Source: Chiridota heheva (Eukaryota; Echinodermata; Holothuroidea; Apodida; Chiridotidae). From it: a stretch of DNA of 64,000 bases. The notes under the pieces were generated by a model. The model ran no database searches and was not told the DNA's origin. It saw only the letters and a program-made list of their open reading frames with translations. Shown in pieces: positions 43,841 to 58,800 of the stretch (positions are counted from its first letter, which is position 1; each line of letters opens with the position of its first letter). The translations under genes were made by a program, and so were the position numbers. The DNA is taken from the NCBI GenBank assembly GCA_020152595.1, contig JAIGNY010002788.1, positions 733,501-797,500 on the forward strand. Reading direction: 5' to 3'.

Positions 43841-46800
43841 CTAAAAAGAACAAAGATTTATGGTACCATTCATCTTATTTGAAAAATTTGGTAAAAATGT
43901 ATGCAAAAAATGCTTCTATTAAACAATGATATGATTTTTTTAAGGATCAGGATGTAGATTTATTTACCTGTTACTCAATTTTAGCACAGCATGATACTGA
44001 GTAAATCAAGTAAAAATCAAGATTGAAAAGCTTAAATATAGTTAGGTGAGGCATATTCAATATGCACAGGAATTTCGAACACTAAAATTTATTTCTTGGA
44101 GGGTAGGATGGTGGGAGTAAAACAGAGATAACACTTTATACAAACTAATGTGTTTTTTTAAAATCTAAATAAACTGTTTGACAATAAAATTCCATCCACA
44201 CACACTGACAGTGAATTCAGCAACAAATTGTGCAAAAATTTGACAATTGTTTTTGAGAAAATAATGCTCAGTATACCCCAAAAAACTTGACATGTAACCT
44301 TGGGGATATTCGAAAGCAGATTAATTACAAATGTAGTCTTGTATTTGTAAGTTTCTGATCTATAGATACTATATGCAACAAATGACTTTCATTGTTGCTG
44401 CAAAAAATCCCAAAATTTACAGAAATATATCAATCTACTCTGACAGAGACTCAGCTGAACTAGTGAAAACCTTTTTAATTGTTCATCTATTGGCATTCAT
44501 GGAAGAATTAATGCACAATAAAAGTGAGACTTGTATTTTGTAGGTAACAAATTTACCCCGCTAAGCGTAGCGGGGATATTCACGAGAGTTATAATTACCT
44601 TCCATGCTATAAATATGCAATCTGATCACATGACCTGATTCTAATGCACTTCTAACCGACCTTAAAAACGTAGTTACCAACCCAGCCCTGACCTCCATAT
44701 AACCTCTACTAACCCTCACTTAACATTCCACCGAGGCCTGAATGAGAGGGGAGGCAGGCCGGGATGCATGGAAGGTAAGTATAACTCTTGTGAAAGGGGC
44801 TACGCCTTAAACCCAAGTGCATACCCTGGCCGTTTCATGAACAGTTTCGACTACTTTAAGATATTGCTTCTGGACGATCCATCGAAGGAAAATATCTTGT
44901 GACACAGTACAATGAGATCTCCATGTATCTTCTCAGTGGTCGCGACTCAATGACCGTTGACCCAACTGGAAAACCTCGGTGAATGGCTGCAAGCTATCCC
45001 AGAGCCCGTGACGGAACCAAGTCTGAGAGAGGGCCCCCCTCCAAAACGGGGAGGGGGGGTGAACAACTCCTCAGAAAAGCCTTGCTACGACAAGGATCGG
45101 CGGACAAAGGCCACACAGTCAAATGCAGTGCTCTGGGACTGTGGTGCAGTTTGCCAAAGCCCAGGAAAGAGACAAAAGTTGTCTCTGACCCGAGGCTCGT
45201 ACGAGAAGCCTGCAAGGTCTTGAGCAGCTGAGGGAACCGCACTTGGCCGGGCCAAGTGGGCGCTATCGGTCGTACGTCACATTGCTTAGCATACATGGTA
45301 CTAGTGTGAGGAAAACGTAACTCACAGAGTGAGTCCCTTTGAAAAGCAAATGAGTCGACCCCGAACTCGCGGGTCAGGAGATAGGACACAAGGAATTGAT
45401 AGCTTGCGATCATCCACGGATGCGGACAGACCTACGTCCGGGAGACGGAATAAGGTCCTAATTGCTCTGGTCACCTATGGGAAGCACGCCCATCCTGTGG
45501 GGGTTCCACTGAAGCGAGACGATTGTGATCATTTTCTCGTAGTTCGAGGTGAGTGGCCTGAAGGCTGGCATAGTTCGTTCTGCACCGAGATGAGAGGAAG
45601 GATTCCAGAAACTCTTAAGAGTCCGTTCTTCTCTGTCCGAAAAGGAGACCACAACAGTGGTATAAAGTCGGCGCGAATCTGAACTGCCTTGCTCAGCACT
45701 AGCGGTAAAAGGTGCAAAATGTCTGGCATACTGCCTGTGCAATAGGCCAAGTACCTGGACCTGTCCACATGAAATGTGCCCCTAGCTCGACCAAGACGCA
45801 TACGTCGGCACTGACGGTGAAAGTCTGACGGGTGACCACCGACTAAACATTTAAGGCGAATGAGACCATCATCCGATCACCGGAGCCGTACGGACCAGAA
45901 AGGACCCGTGAAATCACTTGTGACTCACGTATAACCTCTTTGGGCGGCGCCTTTACCTGGCCCTACCAGTCTTTATCGCGGAACTGTGGGACACAGTGGT
46001 GTACAAAGGGTTTACCCACTAAAAATACACGCATCCTACAACTCAGTAATCTTATTGAGAAGGGGGAAATTCTTTATAGTGGTTTATTCTAAGTGACGTC
46101 TAGGATACCACTTAGCTTAACAATATAGATTCAGGTAACTTATGTCTAATAGACCGCACCCGTGGCCCTGCAGACTCAGTAATCTATCGAGTCAGGGGCC
46201 TCCAGGGGGTGAATCAGGAAAAAGTTATTAAAGTAAACTACAAACACAGGCCTTCACGACTCAGTAATCTATCGAGAAGGTGGCCCTCGCGTAAGTAGAA
46301 ACTCTGAGACTAATTGATTTATGTCGCCTCTTGGCATTTATCTGAGAAGTAAAAATATATATATGAATGCATACATATACACTTACACCAAGACGCCCCT
46401 ACGGGGGATATATCCTTAGGCGAATCAAACGGGTCTGCGGGAGACGTCCAACATAGAGAGGCAAGCCACAGCAATTTGGTACATCAAAACATTTTATCAG
46501 AAAAATTACTATCTGAAAAAAAAATTAAACTAGAGAAAATGCACCGAACGTAAATTCTTTAAAAGCGTAGGGGTAGCGTGGAAAACACGAACCACTGAGT
46601 AACTTGGCGTCTGTGGAGATAAAAAGAAAAGATTAGATCTTCTGTAAAGAGGACGTCAGAGAGACCTCCTCAAGGTCTCTCCAATGCCCAAAATTCAAGC
46701 TTGAAAATTAAAAACTTTTGTCCTAATTATATGCGAGAAAAACGAACACACGATATGTAAAATATAGGCTCTCTTGTAACAACTGTAGCTCCTTGGAGCT

Positions 46801-49800
46801 GTAAGAAGCCGACTCCTCGAACACCCTGTGGTGACGTCGACCCAATACGCATGCGCCAACATCGATTTAAGAAATTGGCCTAATGCATACGAGAACCTGT
46901 ACTGAGGATATCCTAACATGTTAATACAATGCATAGTATAACGCTAGGCTCTCCTCGTGGAAGGGCGGGGCCGAGGGTGAAAAATACTTAAACCCAGAGA
47001 CAAGAGGTCCACTAGACAGGCACACTTGGTGCTCTAGGGCCTAAAAACACCCGCCGCGAGAGTGGGACTCTTTCGAACTAGCCACCCGCTTTGTACGGAT
47101 GGAGACAAAAACACTCTATCCTAAGTGTAGGCTAAATGGGAAAGTCCTGCAAGTCGGACGGAAGAAATCCCGGACCCATGGCTACCTTGTCTTACCTCAA
47201 AGGACTTGAAAAGGCGGACCAAATAAGGCCGAACAGCGTAAAAACCTGCCTGATAGAAGCTGCAAGGGAGAAAATTGTTAGCAAAAGGTTAAATTTATAA
47301 AAGAAAATTTGACTAGTTCTGGCAATGTTTGAAAACAATGTGCTGAAAAAGAGTGAGGGTTAGTAGAGGTTATATGGAAGTCAGGGCTGGGCTGGTAACT
47401 ACGTTTTTAAGGTTGGTGAGAAGTGCATGAGAATCGGGTCATGTGACCAGATTGCATATTTATAGCATGGAAGGTAAGGTATAACTTGAAGTAAATTCAG
47501 TTCACTTTGATATTTTGAATCAGGGGTAAGGGTGTAAATCAGAAAACAGTTTTGAGAAACAAAACCATTCATCACTAGTTTTAAGACCCGAGTCATGCTG
47601 TCAAAAATGAACAGAAACATAAATCTCACCCAGGAGAAAATTCCAGTTGGAACCACTTAAGATTCCATGCTGTTTCCAGCTGGAAAGTGTGTTTTCCAAC
47701 TGGAAATGCAGGGGTCAATTTTTTTAATATTTGTTTTGCCATTGTTCCACGGAAAAGTACTTTCTCAAATAATACTGTTCCAGATCAGATTTCACTGTTC
47801 CAACATTTTTGCTGATAACAGGACAAATTCTTTTTTTGAAATGGGCTAAATTTACAACTACTGTACTGTATCATTTGTAGCATCCAGTTACAAACAGTCG
47901 TACAAGAATCCTTGCATATGTATTCATGATTGTGCTGACAATTGCAGGCCAGCTAGGAAAAGCTTTTTTCTTACTGAAAGAAATTATTTTTATGATAATT
48001 TTGTTTGACAACATGCATTTTCTAAAGCAGAAATAAAGTTATTGATCATTGATGCCACCGAAACAGCAATGTTTGAAAATTTACTCTTCCTGTATGAAAA
48101 GCACTGTTCTCGAAAGAGTGGGAAATTCGACCCTAAAATGGTATTTTCCAGCATAAATTCCAGTTGGAACCAACTAAGATTCCCAACTGGGAAGTGTGTT
48201 TTCTAGAGAAAAATGGTATTTCCCTGCTGGGAATTATAATTTCCAGCTGGAAATTATGTTTTCCAACTGGAAAAAAATACTAATAATGTGATGGGTGGAG
48301 TCACATTTATTGACACCAAAAAATGTTCATGCAGAAATAAGTGCTGTTACGACATGACTCTATTACGTATCAATATCGTGGAGAAAAATATTGCGATATA
48401 TTGGTATATCGCGATACTTTTCAAGAACACAAATTGTTAATATAACTAACGTTAGTTCTTCTATGATGAACGCAAGCAAAAATGATTTGCAGATCTAGCA
48501 GACAACATGATCGTGTGACTACTACATTCATCATGCACATGTTTGGTAATTCAGCCAATGTAACCATGAATCATTGAAGTGAGAGCCTGAGAGGCATGTT
48601 CTGGGCCCTTTTTTTGTCCTTTTGCCAACTTACATTGGAGAGCGCCAGTGTGGGGTGAAGGAGCACAATTTTTATTTAATTATTTTTTTATGTTTCGCGA
48701 TATTTTTAATGGCCTAAACTTGACTTTTAGATTTAATACCGCAACGTTAGAATTGTAACATACGAAGTAGCCTAGCCAACTTTAGCAAACATTTAGTCGA
48801 GTATTAGTTTTTGGTATTGCGATATGTGTTGAGTTTGTTTGTTTGATAAGAGTTTAACGGCACCACAACACAGCAAAGGTCAAATTGTGCCTGAGAGGTT
48901 AGATCATTCCAGAGGTAGGAAGGAGAGTAAACAGGGGGAGATTGAAAGAAACACGAGAACTAAAAGCCAGTAAGCTGGGATCGAGAGGTGTATGGGTGAA
49001 AAAATAATGTAGAGAGAGAGAGGAGGGGGGAGGGGGGGGGGGGTGGGGAAGGAGGACTAAATATGATTGTAGAGGGAAGCATGATGAAGGAAGGAGATAA
49101 TTATTATCCTGAGGGTTTTTTTTGGAAGAGCTCAGCTATTGAGTTGTGGGCAGCGAGGGAAGCTCTTGGGAGGTTGTACAGGAGGCAAGCAAGGAGAATG
49201 TGATGGACTGTAAGGGTGCAATGGCAATTGTTGCAGAGAGGGTGGGGAGCCAATAAGGAGGTGGGAGTGAGTGAAGCGAGCGTGACCTATTCTAAGGCAG
49301 GTAATGTGGACGTTGTCGCCATGGGATAAGTCGTGAATGGTGGGTTTGATCGAAATGGTGGGCTGGATGATGTGGAGTTTGTTATCAGTTTGAGAGTTTC
49401 ACGAGGTTTGCCAGAGGCCACAAACAAGGGAAACAATAAACGGTTTGATGTCAGAAAGGGTTTTGGGAAAAGGGGTAGGGGAAAGGGTGAGGGCAAGCTT
49501 AGCAGCTGCATCAGCCCTGTCATTGCCAGGGATGCCAACATGGCTGGGTATTAAGAAAATAATATGTTTCCTATGGAGGGGGGAGGGGGGGGCGAAAGGA
49601 GTTTACGGAGGATGAGGTGAGATGTGGGGTTATCCCATTTAACATTGAGTAATGAAGTAAAAACAGCCTTGGAGTCGAAAAAGATGGCAAAGTGGCTGAG
49701 CAGGCGTATTCAATAAAGTTCAGGGCGAGGAGGAAGGTCTTGGCCTCGGCCGAGAAGATGGATAAGTAGTCGGGAAGCCTGCTACTGAGGGTGATGTCTT

Positions 49801-52800
49801 AAATGACGGCAGCAGCAGCTGTCTTGTCGTCTTCCTTGGAGCCATCAGTATAGATGGAGGTATAGTTTGAGAGTTGGTCTTTGATTTGGTTGTGGAGGTT
49901 GATGAAGAGGTTAGGATAGGTTTGGGTTTTGTGATGAGTGGAGGGGTCCAGGTGGATAGTAGGGAAGGGGGTGGCCCAGGGAGGAAAAGTGGGCCAGGAG
50001 AAAGTGCTGAGAGTGGTGGGATTGATGCCGAGATGGAAAAGGTCTGATTTGATGCGTAAGCTGAAGGGAGGGGATAGGGTTTTATTCCTATCAGAGAGGG
50101 TGGAGAATTTGGGGTACCTAATGAGATTGTAAACAGGGTTCTGGGTGTTGGTGTTGGTGTTGGTTCATTGGCTTCAACACGAAGGCTGGTAATTAGGGAG
50201 GTCCTGTAGGCACCCAGACAAAGCCTGAGGGCTTCATTTTGGATGGTGTTGATGTGGTTGAAGTAAGAGTTGTCAACAACACAGTAGACAATATTGCCGT
50301 AGTCGAGCTTGGCACGAATAATGAGCCTGAAGATTTTGAGGAGAGCATGGGGGTTCGCACCCCAAGTGGTGTTGGAGAGGAGGCAGAGAATGTTAAAGGA
50401 ACTGTTGCAATTCTGTTTCAGGTTGGTGATGTGTTGTTTGTAGGAAAGCTTGTGGTCTAGAGTTAAACCCAGGAACTTAGCGTGGTTAACTTTAGGGATG
50501 CGATTGCCATTAAGCACGAGGTTTGGGTTGGGGTGGAGGTTATTGAAATGACAAAAGTGCATGCAGACTGTCTTGTCTTTGGAGAATTTAAAACCGTTGT
50601 TGTTGCACCAGGCTTGCAGCCGGTTGAGGTTGAGTTAAAGCTTTTTTTCGACAAGAGGAAAGCTTGGGGAGGAGTAGAAGATGGTGAAGTCGTCCACGTA
50701 GAGGGCATATTTGATGTTGGGGCCAAGGTTGTCCGCTATGTTGTTAATGCTCAGGTTGAAGAGAGCGGGAGAGAGGATGCTGCCTTGTGGGATGGCCTCT
50801 ACTTGGCGGTAAGGGTTGAAGAGGGTGTGGCCAATAGCTTGAGAACTGCCTGGGTGAGAGAAAGTTTTGAATAAAGGTGGGGAGGTGGCCTCTGAGGCTG
50901 ATGGTGTGAAGTTTGCGGATAATGCCATATTTCCAAGTAGTGTCAAAAGCTTTCTCGAGGTCGAAAAAGATGGCAATGAGGTATTCCTTTTTTGCAAAGG
51001 ATTCCCGGATAGCGGTGTGGAATAAAATTAACTGGTCCATAGCATTGCGACGTTTCCGGAAGCCGCTTTGGTGAGGGGAGAGGATTCTATTGGTCTCAAG
51101 GAACCAGTTTAGTTTCTGGTTAATGATCCTTTCCATAATTTTACGGAGACAGCAGGTGAGGGCGATGGGTCAGTAGCTGGAGGGGTTAATACAGTCCTTT
51201 CCTGGTTTGGGGACGGGGGTGACAATAGCTGTCCTCCAGATAAGGGGTAAGGAGTGTGAGGACCAGATGTGGTTGAGGATGGTAAGTAGGGTAGTGGTGG
51301 CCTTGCTGGGGAGGTGCTGCAGGAATTGGTAGGGAATGTAATCTGGGCCCTTGGAGGTGCAGCCAGTTACATCGTGAGCTTTTTTGGCTTTGAAAGCATT
51401 GGGGTACTTGGCTGAGGACGAGATGTTGCTAAAAGAGGCAGCGAGGTGGTTAACGAAGTCCTTTTTTGTGGTGAAAAGGTTACTATTCCAGGAGAGATGG
51501 GAGATGCGAGACTTGCTCACCCTGCCGTGGAAGCTGTGAACCATTCTCCAAATCTTCTGAGTGGGGGTGTTGGTGGTGAGAGAAGAGATGAAGTTGTTCC
51601 AAGTGTTGGTTTTACTGTCCTTGATATTGTGCCTGGCTTTGGCTCGGCTGATGCGAAAGACATTAAGGTTGTGAGTGGTTGAATTAGTTTTGAAGTTCCT
51701 GAGGGCCCTTTTCCTGTTCTTGATGGCGGTTTTGCAGTCATCAGTGAACCAGGGGTTCGGGGGGGGGTTAGGGGGTTTGGAGGTTTTGGGAATGGAGCAG
51801 GTGGCGATGTTGATAAGGATGTCACTGAAAACTGACATGGGATCATCACCCTCGAGGAGATGGGGGGAGAGGTGTGAGTCGCAGAGAGTTTAAAAAAAGG
51901 GCGAGTTGGCCTTCTCAAGGTTCCAATTGGGGGTGTGGTCAGTGGGGGTTTGAAGGTTGGAGTGAATAAGAAAGGGTAATGGTCACTACCACAGAGATCA
52001 GCAGTGACCTTCCACTTAAAATCAAGGTTAGGGGAACAGATAGACAGGTCAATACAGGTGAGGGAGCCTGTGGCAGGGTGAAGGTAGGTTGGGAAGTTAG
52101 TGTGGAGCAAGGAGAGGCTGTGCTGTCGAAGGGAGTTTTCAACGAGCTTGCCTCTGGGGGTGACGGTATTGGAGCCCCACCGGGGGTTGTGGGCATTAAA
52201 GTTACCGAGAAGGATGAAGGGGGTGGGGAGCTGAGAGATGAGGCTGTTAAGGTGGTTGGTTGGACGATGGCGTTGGAGGGGGGGGGGGAGATAGATATTG
52301 CAAAGAGTGATGGGCTGTGTGCGATTTCATGTCTAATGAGAATGGAGACGCCCCCACAGGCGGTAATTGAACAATCCATATTTTCTTCAGTGTAATACAT
52401 GTGGGTTTGGGTGGTGGGCTGTTTGTTGATTGGTTGCTTGTTGATTGGTTGTTTGTTAATTGTTGATTAGTTTGTTGATTGTTAGCCTGGTTGGCTTTAG
52501 TTTGATGTATGTTGGTATTAGAGGTGTTGGTGTAAGGGACGACGGGGGTTTCAGAGAAGGAAGGGAGGTTGAGGAGAAGTGATGGTGGAGGTGGTTTGGG
52601 TATTGGGTGTAGTTGGGTTGTTGGCAATGGTGATGGATTTAGGACTGAGTAAGAAGAGCCAGGTGAGGTCGGTTTGGGCATGTGAGTCAGTTTTAGTTGT
52701 GTTAGGGGGGCGGTATTGGTGTTAGAGGAGACTGCGCTTGAGTAGGAAGGCTTGGTGTGGAGGGAAGCGAGGAATTGTTTCCTGGCCTCTGGGTAAGTGA

Positions 52801-55800
52801 TGTAGGGATAAAGGGTTTTCAGTTTAGTTATTTGCTTTTCTTGAAGCCAGGTGGGGCAGTCTTTTGAGAAGGAGGGATGTTTGGCAGGGTGATTACCGTC
52901 ACAATTTGTGCAAAATGGGGTGTTGGTGCAGGAGGTGTTGTCATGGTCCGGAGCTCCGCAGTTACCACAGCGCGCTTGGCTGCGGCAAGAGTTTTTTCCA
53001 TGGCCAGTCCACTTTTTGTGTTAGGATGACATGGGTTTTTCCTGATAAATTATTATTACCTATAATAACAAAAGTTACACAACATACTTGGATGCGATAA
53101 AAATCGAAGTGACAGCTTTTTGAATAGTGACTTTTATAATTCGTTATCATTTAAATCAATGTTTGGGGACTTTTAGAAATACATGCTGGCTTCACTTGGG
53201 TGATCAAGCTCAGCCTTTTCTGTTATACTTAGTTCTATGTACTTGCCTCATATGTGTTTCTGTCTCCCAAGACCAATATTGCTCTTCACAGGTCGGCTCA
53301 GTGCATTCTACAACACCAAGAATTCTTTGTATCTCAATAGTGTCTTCTGGGATCACCGGTCTGAAGCGAAAAAACACCAAAAAAACCAAAAAGATAAAAT
53401 AAAATCACTTCCCACCAAAGAAATACAGCTACAAATACTGCTAAATACTGCTTCTTACCATAGAAATACTGCTACAAATACTGCTACAAATACTGCTACA
53501 AATACTGCTTCTTACCATAGAAATACTGCTACAAATACTGCTACAAATACTGCTTCTTACCATATAAATACTGCAACAAATACTGCTAAATACTGCTTCT
53601 TATCATAGAAATACTGCTACAAATACTGCTAAATACTGCTTCTTACCATAAAAATACTGCTACAAATACTGCTAAATACCATTTCTTACCATAGAAATAC
53701 TGCTACAAATACTGCTAAATACTGCTTCTTACCATAGAAATACTGCTACATATACTGCTAAATACTACTTCTTACCATAGAAATACTGCTACAAATACTG
53801 CTTCTTACCATAGAAATACTGCTACAAATACTGCTAAATACTGCTTCTTACCATAGAAATACTGCTACAAATACTGCTTCTTACCATAGAAATACTGCTA
53901 CAAATACTGCTTCTTACCATAGAAATACTGCTACAAATACTGCTAAATACTGCTTCTAACCAAAGAAATACTGCTACATATACTGCTAAATACTACTTCT
54001 TACCATAGAAATACTGCTACAAATACTGCTTCTTACCATAGAAATACTGCTACAACACTGCTTCTTACCATAGAAATACTGCTACAAATACTGCTAAAAC
54101 TGCTTCTTACCATAGAAATACTGCTACAAATACTGCTTCTTACCATAGAAATACTGCTACAAACACTGCTTCTTACCATAGAAATACTGCTACAAACACT
54201 GCTAAACACTGCTTCTAACCAAAGAAATACTGCTACATATGCTGCTAAATACTACTTCTTACCATAGAAATACTGCTACAAATACTGCTTCTTACCATAG
54301 AAATACTGCTACAAACACTGCTTCTTACCATACCAGAAATACTGCTACAAATGCTGCTAAATACTACTTCTTACCATAAAAATACTGCTACAAACTGCTT
54401 CTTACCATAGAAATACTGCTACAAATACTGTTTCTTACCATAGAAATACTGCTACAAATACTGCTAAATACTGCTTCTCACCATAGAAATACTGCTACAA
54501 ATACTACTTCTTACCATAGAAATACTGCTACAAATACTGCTTCTTACCATAGAAATACTGCTACAAATACTTACTGCTTCTTCCATAGAAATACTGCTAC
54601 AAATACTGCTTCTACCATAGAAATACTGCTACAAATACTGTTTCTTACCATAGAAATACTGCTACAAATACTGCTAAATACTATGATAACTCAGAATAAG
54701 ATAAACCATCAATTGTAAAATTGAGTAGTTATACCTCTGGAATAAAATAAGCATTTTACAAAGATACCATTTTGTTCTAAATTATCTGTCCTTTCACTTG
54801 TCACTAGATGTGTAATTAGTGATACAATTTACTTGTAACAGATTGTAGATTGTACAACCAACAAAGAGATATCACAGGTTCTTAAAAAGCTTAATTTAAT
54901 ATGAAAATTACCTGCTTGCTGGAAGTGACTCAGGTCTTTGGCATGATGGGCACCTGGTCATTGAAGATCTTATCTTTCCATTTGCTGTGTACACACATCT
55001 GATGCAAAAGCGATGTTGGCAAGCACTAGTCACCATCTCCAACCTTGGACTCAAACAAATGGGGCAAACCATTCTGCAAAGAGAGATATTACTCATTTTG
55101 AAAACTAGAACATGCAAGACAAAACACCTTCCTTGAACCAGAACTATTAATTTGATCCATATCGATCAACCACTTCATACAATACACCCTTTACAGTTCC
55201 AGTCTGCTCATGCACACATGCATCACATTCAAGTTGCAAGTAAGCAAATCAACTAGCTTGAGCGCACAGCAAAATACGCTCTTGGTTTGCATAGTATTAT
55301 CACGTGTCGTTTAGGAATATGCACATTGTACATGGCCTAAGGTTATAAAATTGGCCCGAAATTTCACTTTGTTTTAGGACAATGTAAGTTTTTCCAGATG
55401 ACCTAATATTACCTAGAATACCTAAAGTTACATAACATATTAAGAAAAGAAAAACAATCGAAGTGACCGAATTTGAATAAAGTGACTTAAAAGATGTGTT
55501 ATCGTTACAGTCAATAGGGAATATTGTTTGTTTACTCGCAACTCAAAATGGCGGACGGAAGTGTGAACATGTGTATTTGTTGAATGACTGTTTTCATTTT
55601 GTTGATCAATATTCGCTGAAGATGTATTTCATGTACAGAAGGAACTTGGCAATGAAATACAATCTGCAGGTTGCACTGCTGTAGAAACACAATGCATGCC
55701 ACAAGTACATCACATGTCCATACATTAAAGAATCAAGGTGGTCACCACAGAGCACAAATGATTTTTTTGGAAGTGAAATATTTGAATAAATTGACAAACA

Positions 55801-58800
55801 AACAAAACAATTCCTCTCAAAATTTGATTGAAAATAATGATAAGTAGTTTTTTTTTTTTTTTTTTTATGTTTCACTTTTTTTAGTTTGTATCCATTTAAA
55901 AGGAAACAAACAGAAACTCAGTGTGTTAAATAAAGGATTAGTTCAGTGGTCCAGCAAGTTCATCTCATATGAAAGAGGAACTCATAAGAAACAAATGGTG
56001 AAGAAATCACTTTAATATCTTATTCCGTTATAAGTTTAAGCTCTCTGTCTCACCTGTGTTGATATGACTGGTGTAGTAAGTCTAGTGTAGAAAGTTGGTG
56101 CAGGGTTGGTGCCTTCATCCTCAACTTTCTTTATAATTATTAATGTGTTTTAAAGAAAAATAATTTAATCTTTTTAACTTATTTTCCCTCAGGCTTTCTT
56201 CAGGTGGTAAAGTATAATTATCCTTGCTAAATTATGTTTCATTACACTCCTGACATATTCAATGCTTTTGAAGCCACAAAATTGCAGGAAAAAATATGAT
56301 AGAAGAATACAAAAGACTGAGGACTCTGAAGTTGTGATGTCACAACTAGTCTGATTTTAATCGTTTCTACACAAATGATACAGAAGTTTAAACTTAAATA
56401 TCTCCTTACATTGAATAAGATTTTTGAATGCTTTCTTCAAAAATTCAATGCTTTTAAGCCACAAAATTGCAGAAAAATATGATGGAACATAACGACTTGA
56501 GGAATCTTGAGGTTGTGATGTCACAAATAGTCTTTATTTCAGTCGTTGAACTGTTAAAGATAATAAGAAAAATTCCTTAACAATCCCTTCCCTGCAAAAA
56601 AAATGTTGAAAAACTTTCCTCCTGTAAGGTGCAAAATCAGGGAAAATTTGAAGCTATTTTAAAAGCCTTGTTAGACTTAAAACAGCTGTTTTGTTTGCAG
56701 CCTCTATCAAATTCATTTAGATAACTATATATTTTGGAAATGGTATTTTTACCCAAAATATAAAATTTGTTTATGATCATCAAATGTAAATAATTTGATT
56801 TAACCTACATTTGCTAATAAAAATGACTGAAATTTTAATTTTAAGGCACATGAGAATCCTCAAAAACTGTTTCAAATTTTCAAATTGTGCACCTATTGGT
56901 GGAGTTTCTGAATATTTTTTACAGGGAATGGATTGTTCAGAAATTTAACTTGCTATTTTTACGACCAGGAATGCAAGAGTTTTTAAATAAGAATAACAAA
57001 ATCAGCAAAATCTGAGTTTTTCCTATGCAGCCTAACACTAATGCTCTCTAGTTATTAGTCATACATCCACAATACACTTTTTGACATACTGGTGGCATGT
57101 ACAGTGAGTTATTAAACTTTCCATACATTAATTAGTGGTGAAGATGAGATAAATGTTAGGCTACCAATTTAAGGCCCACGGTCGATCGCTCGAAACTTGC
57201 TATCTTACCATATTAAGTACCTTTCTTGCTTGAATTCTTATACATATTTCCTTAGACTTGTTTTAGTGCTCAAAAGACAAAATTAGAAGACCCTTTATCT
57301 GTTTATATTTGTTTTGGCAAAAATGTTTCTCCCAGTTGGAGTTTCTGTCACTCGTACTGTTTATGTTGACGTCATATTATTTCTATGGTTGTCGTACAGC
57401 TGATTGGCTAACACCTCATACACATTTAAATAGATTCAACTAACAAGTGAACATTTTTATCATACCTTGACCTCATAAATAGTCAACAAAATGTAGTTCT
57501 GGTTAAACTTTTGGCTGCTTGCATTGCGAACTAAATATTCACTGAAGAAAAAAACAATTGTTTCATATTGAAGAATTTTTTCAACTGCAGGAGTATGTAG
57601 ACAAATACTGATGAGTTTTTTAACCCAGGTGTGTAAGTTTGGTAATATTTAAGGTAAACGTATTTTCAGGGAAGTTGTGTAAAGTTCTGCCTTAAAAATT
57701 AGGCAGCCTAGAATGTATGGGAACAACCATAACCTTTGTGCGGCCGCAGATCAGAAAACGACAGCAATCACCCAACATCAGCATACAGAAACGTGTTAAA
57801 GTGAAAGAAATAACTGCTAAACAATGGTAAATGGTTTCTATAAGTAAATGACCCCCTATGGTTGCCATGTTAAGTGTTGACTATAGGCCTACTACTGTAC
57901 TCTAGTCTAGAAAAAGTGCCTGGACCCACAACAGAATCTTGTGGCAATCCATCCAATGTCACGGGCAGCAGGTACTGAAGTGGCATCATTTATACAAACT
58001 GCTTGGCTTCTACCAGACAGTCAGTTCACAGCAACGCGTTAAATGAGGTGGTGTGACATCATTCTCTTCGCACAGGACTCCGCCCACTTTGAGATTTTCA
58101 CAGTTTTTGCAAAATTGACCATTGGATGACAAAGATTTCTGTCCATGGAGTGTCACATGACAACACTGCAGCAGAAATGTTAGCAAGATAGGTATAAATC
58201 AATTGATTTCTCTTTCCAGTGATGTAAAATATTCCATATTTTCAGATTTCTGATTTTGCATAAATATCGTTTGGATTTCTATACTGAAATATTGGCTTAA
58301 TTTTTAAACCAAATTCATGCTGACCCCTGACCCGCTTTCTTCAGATTTAGGCAAAATTTATTGGTAATTCATTAAACGAAGCAATAAGCTTTCTGCCAGT
58401 ACAAAATTTGTATGGGCCTGGTGGCAAATGGTGACAGTATTTTGAAGTTGAAAATAGCCACCATTACAGAGATTAGCATTAGATTTTAGAATAAGTTAAG
58501 TGTGGTAGCTAGGATAAAATTTATTTTCCATCTCATTTATTACTCTGACTTAGCAGTCAATGTGTCATTTGATTTTTTTTAATCTGTGCAACGTTGAATC
58601 AAACTGATTGTTTATCATAAGCATATTTGAAATGTGTTGTACAGTTATAGTGAAAGACCAGTGATTGTTTTTATCATTGTTTTGGTTGAAGTGTGAGCTA
58701 AGTCTGTTGTGAAAATGAGAATAGTGTGTCCATATTTATAAATCAACCATGGATCTAGGTTCTATATTTACAAGATAAAGTTAAGTTAACAATCAGGTTA

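Noticed and set aside
44983..45801. Frames of 82-139 codons on both strands in the GC-rich unit
   Set aside because: The high G+C lowers stop frequency. Neither strand gives a coherent domain and the frames overlap antisense.
55547..55586. AAAATGGCGGACGG as a translation start of a + strand gene
   Set aside because: The frame closes after ten codons and no following exon in phase was found. Kept only as a hint in the nested-gene finding.
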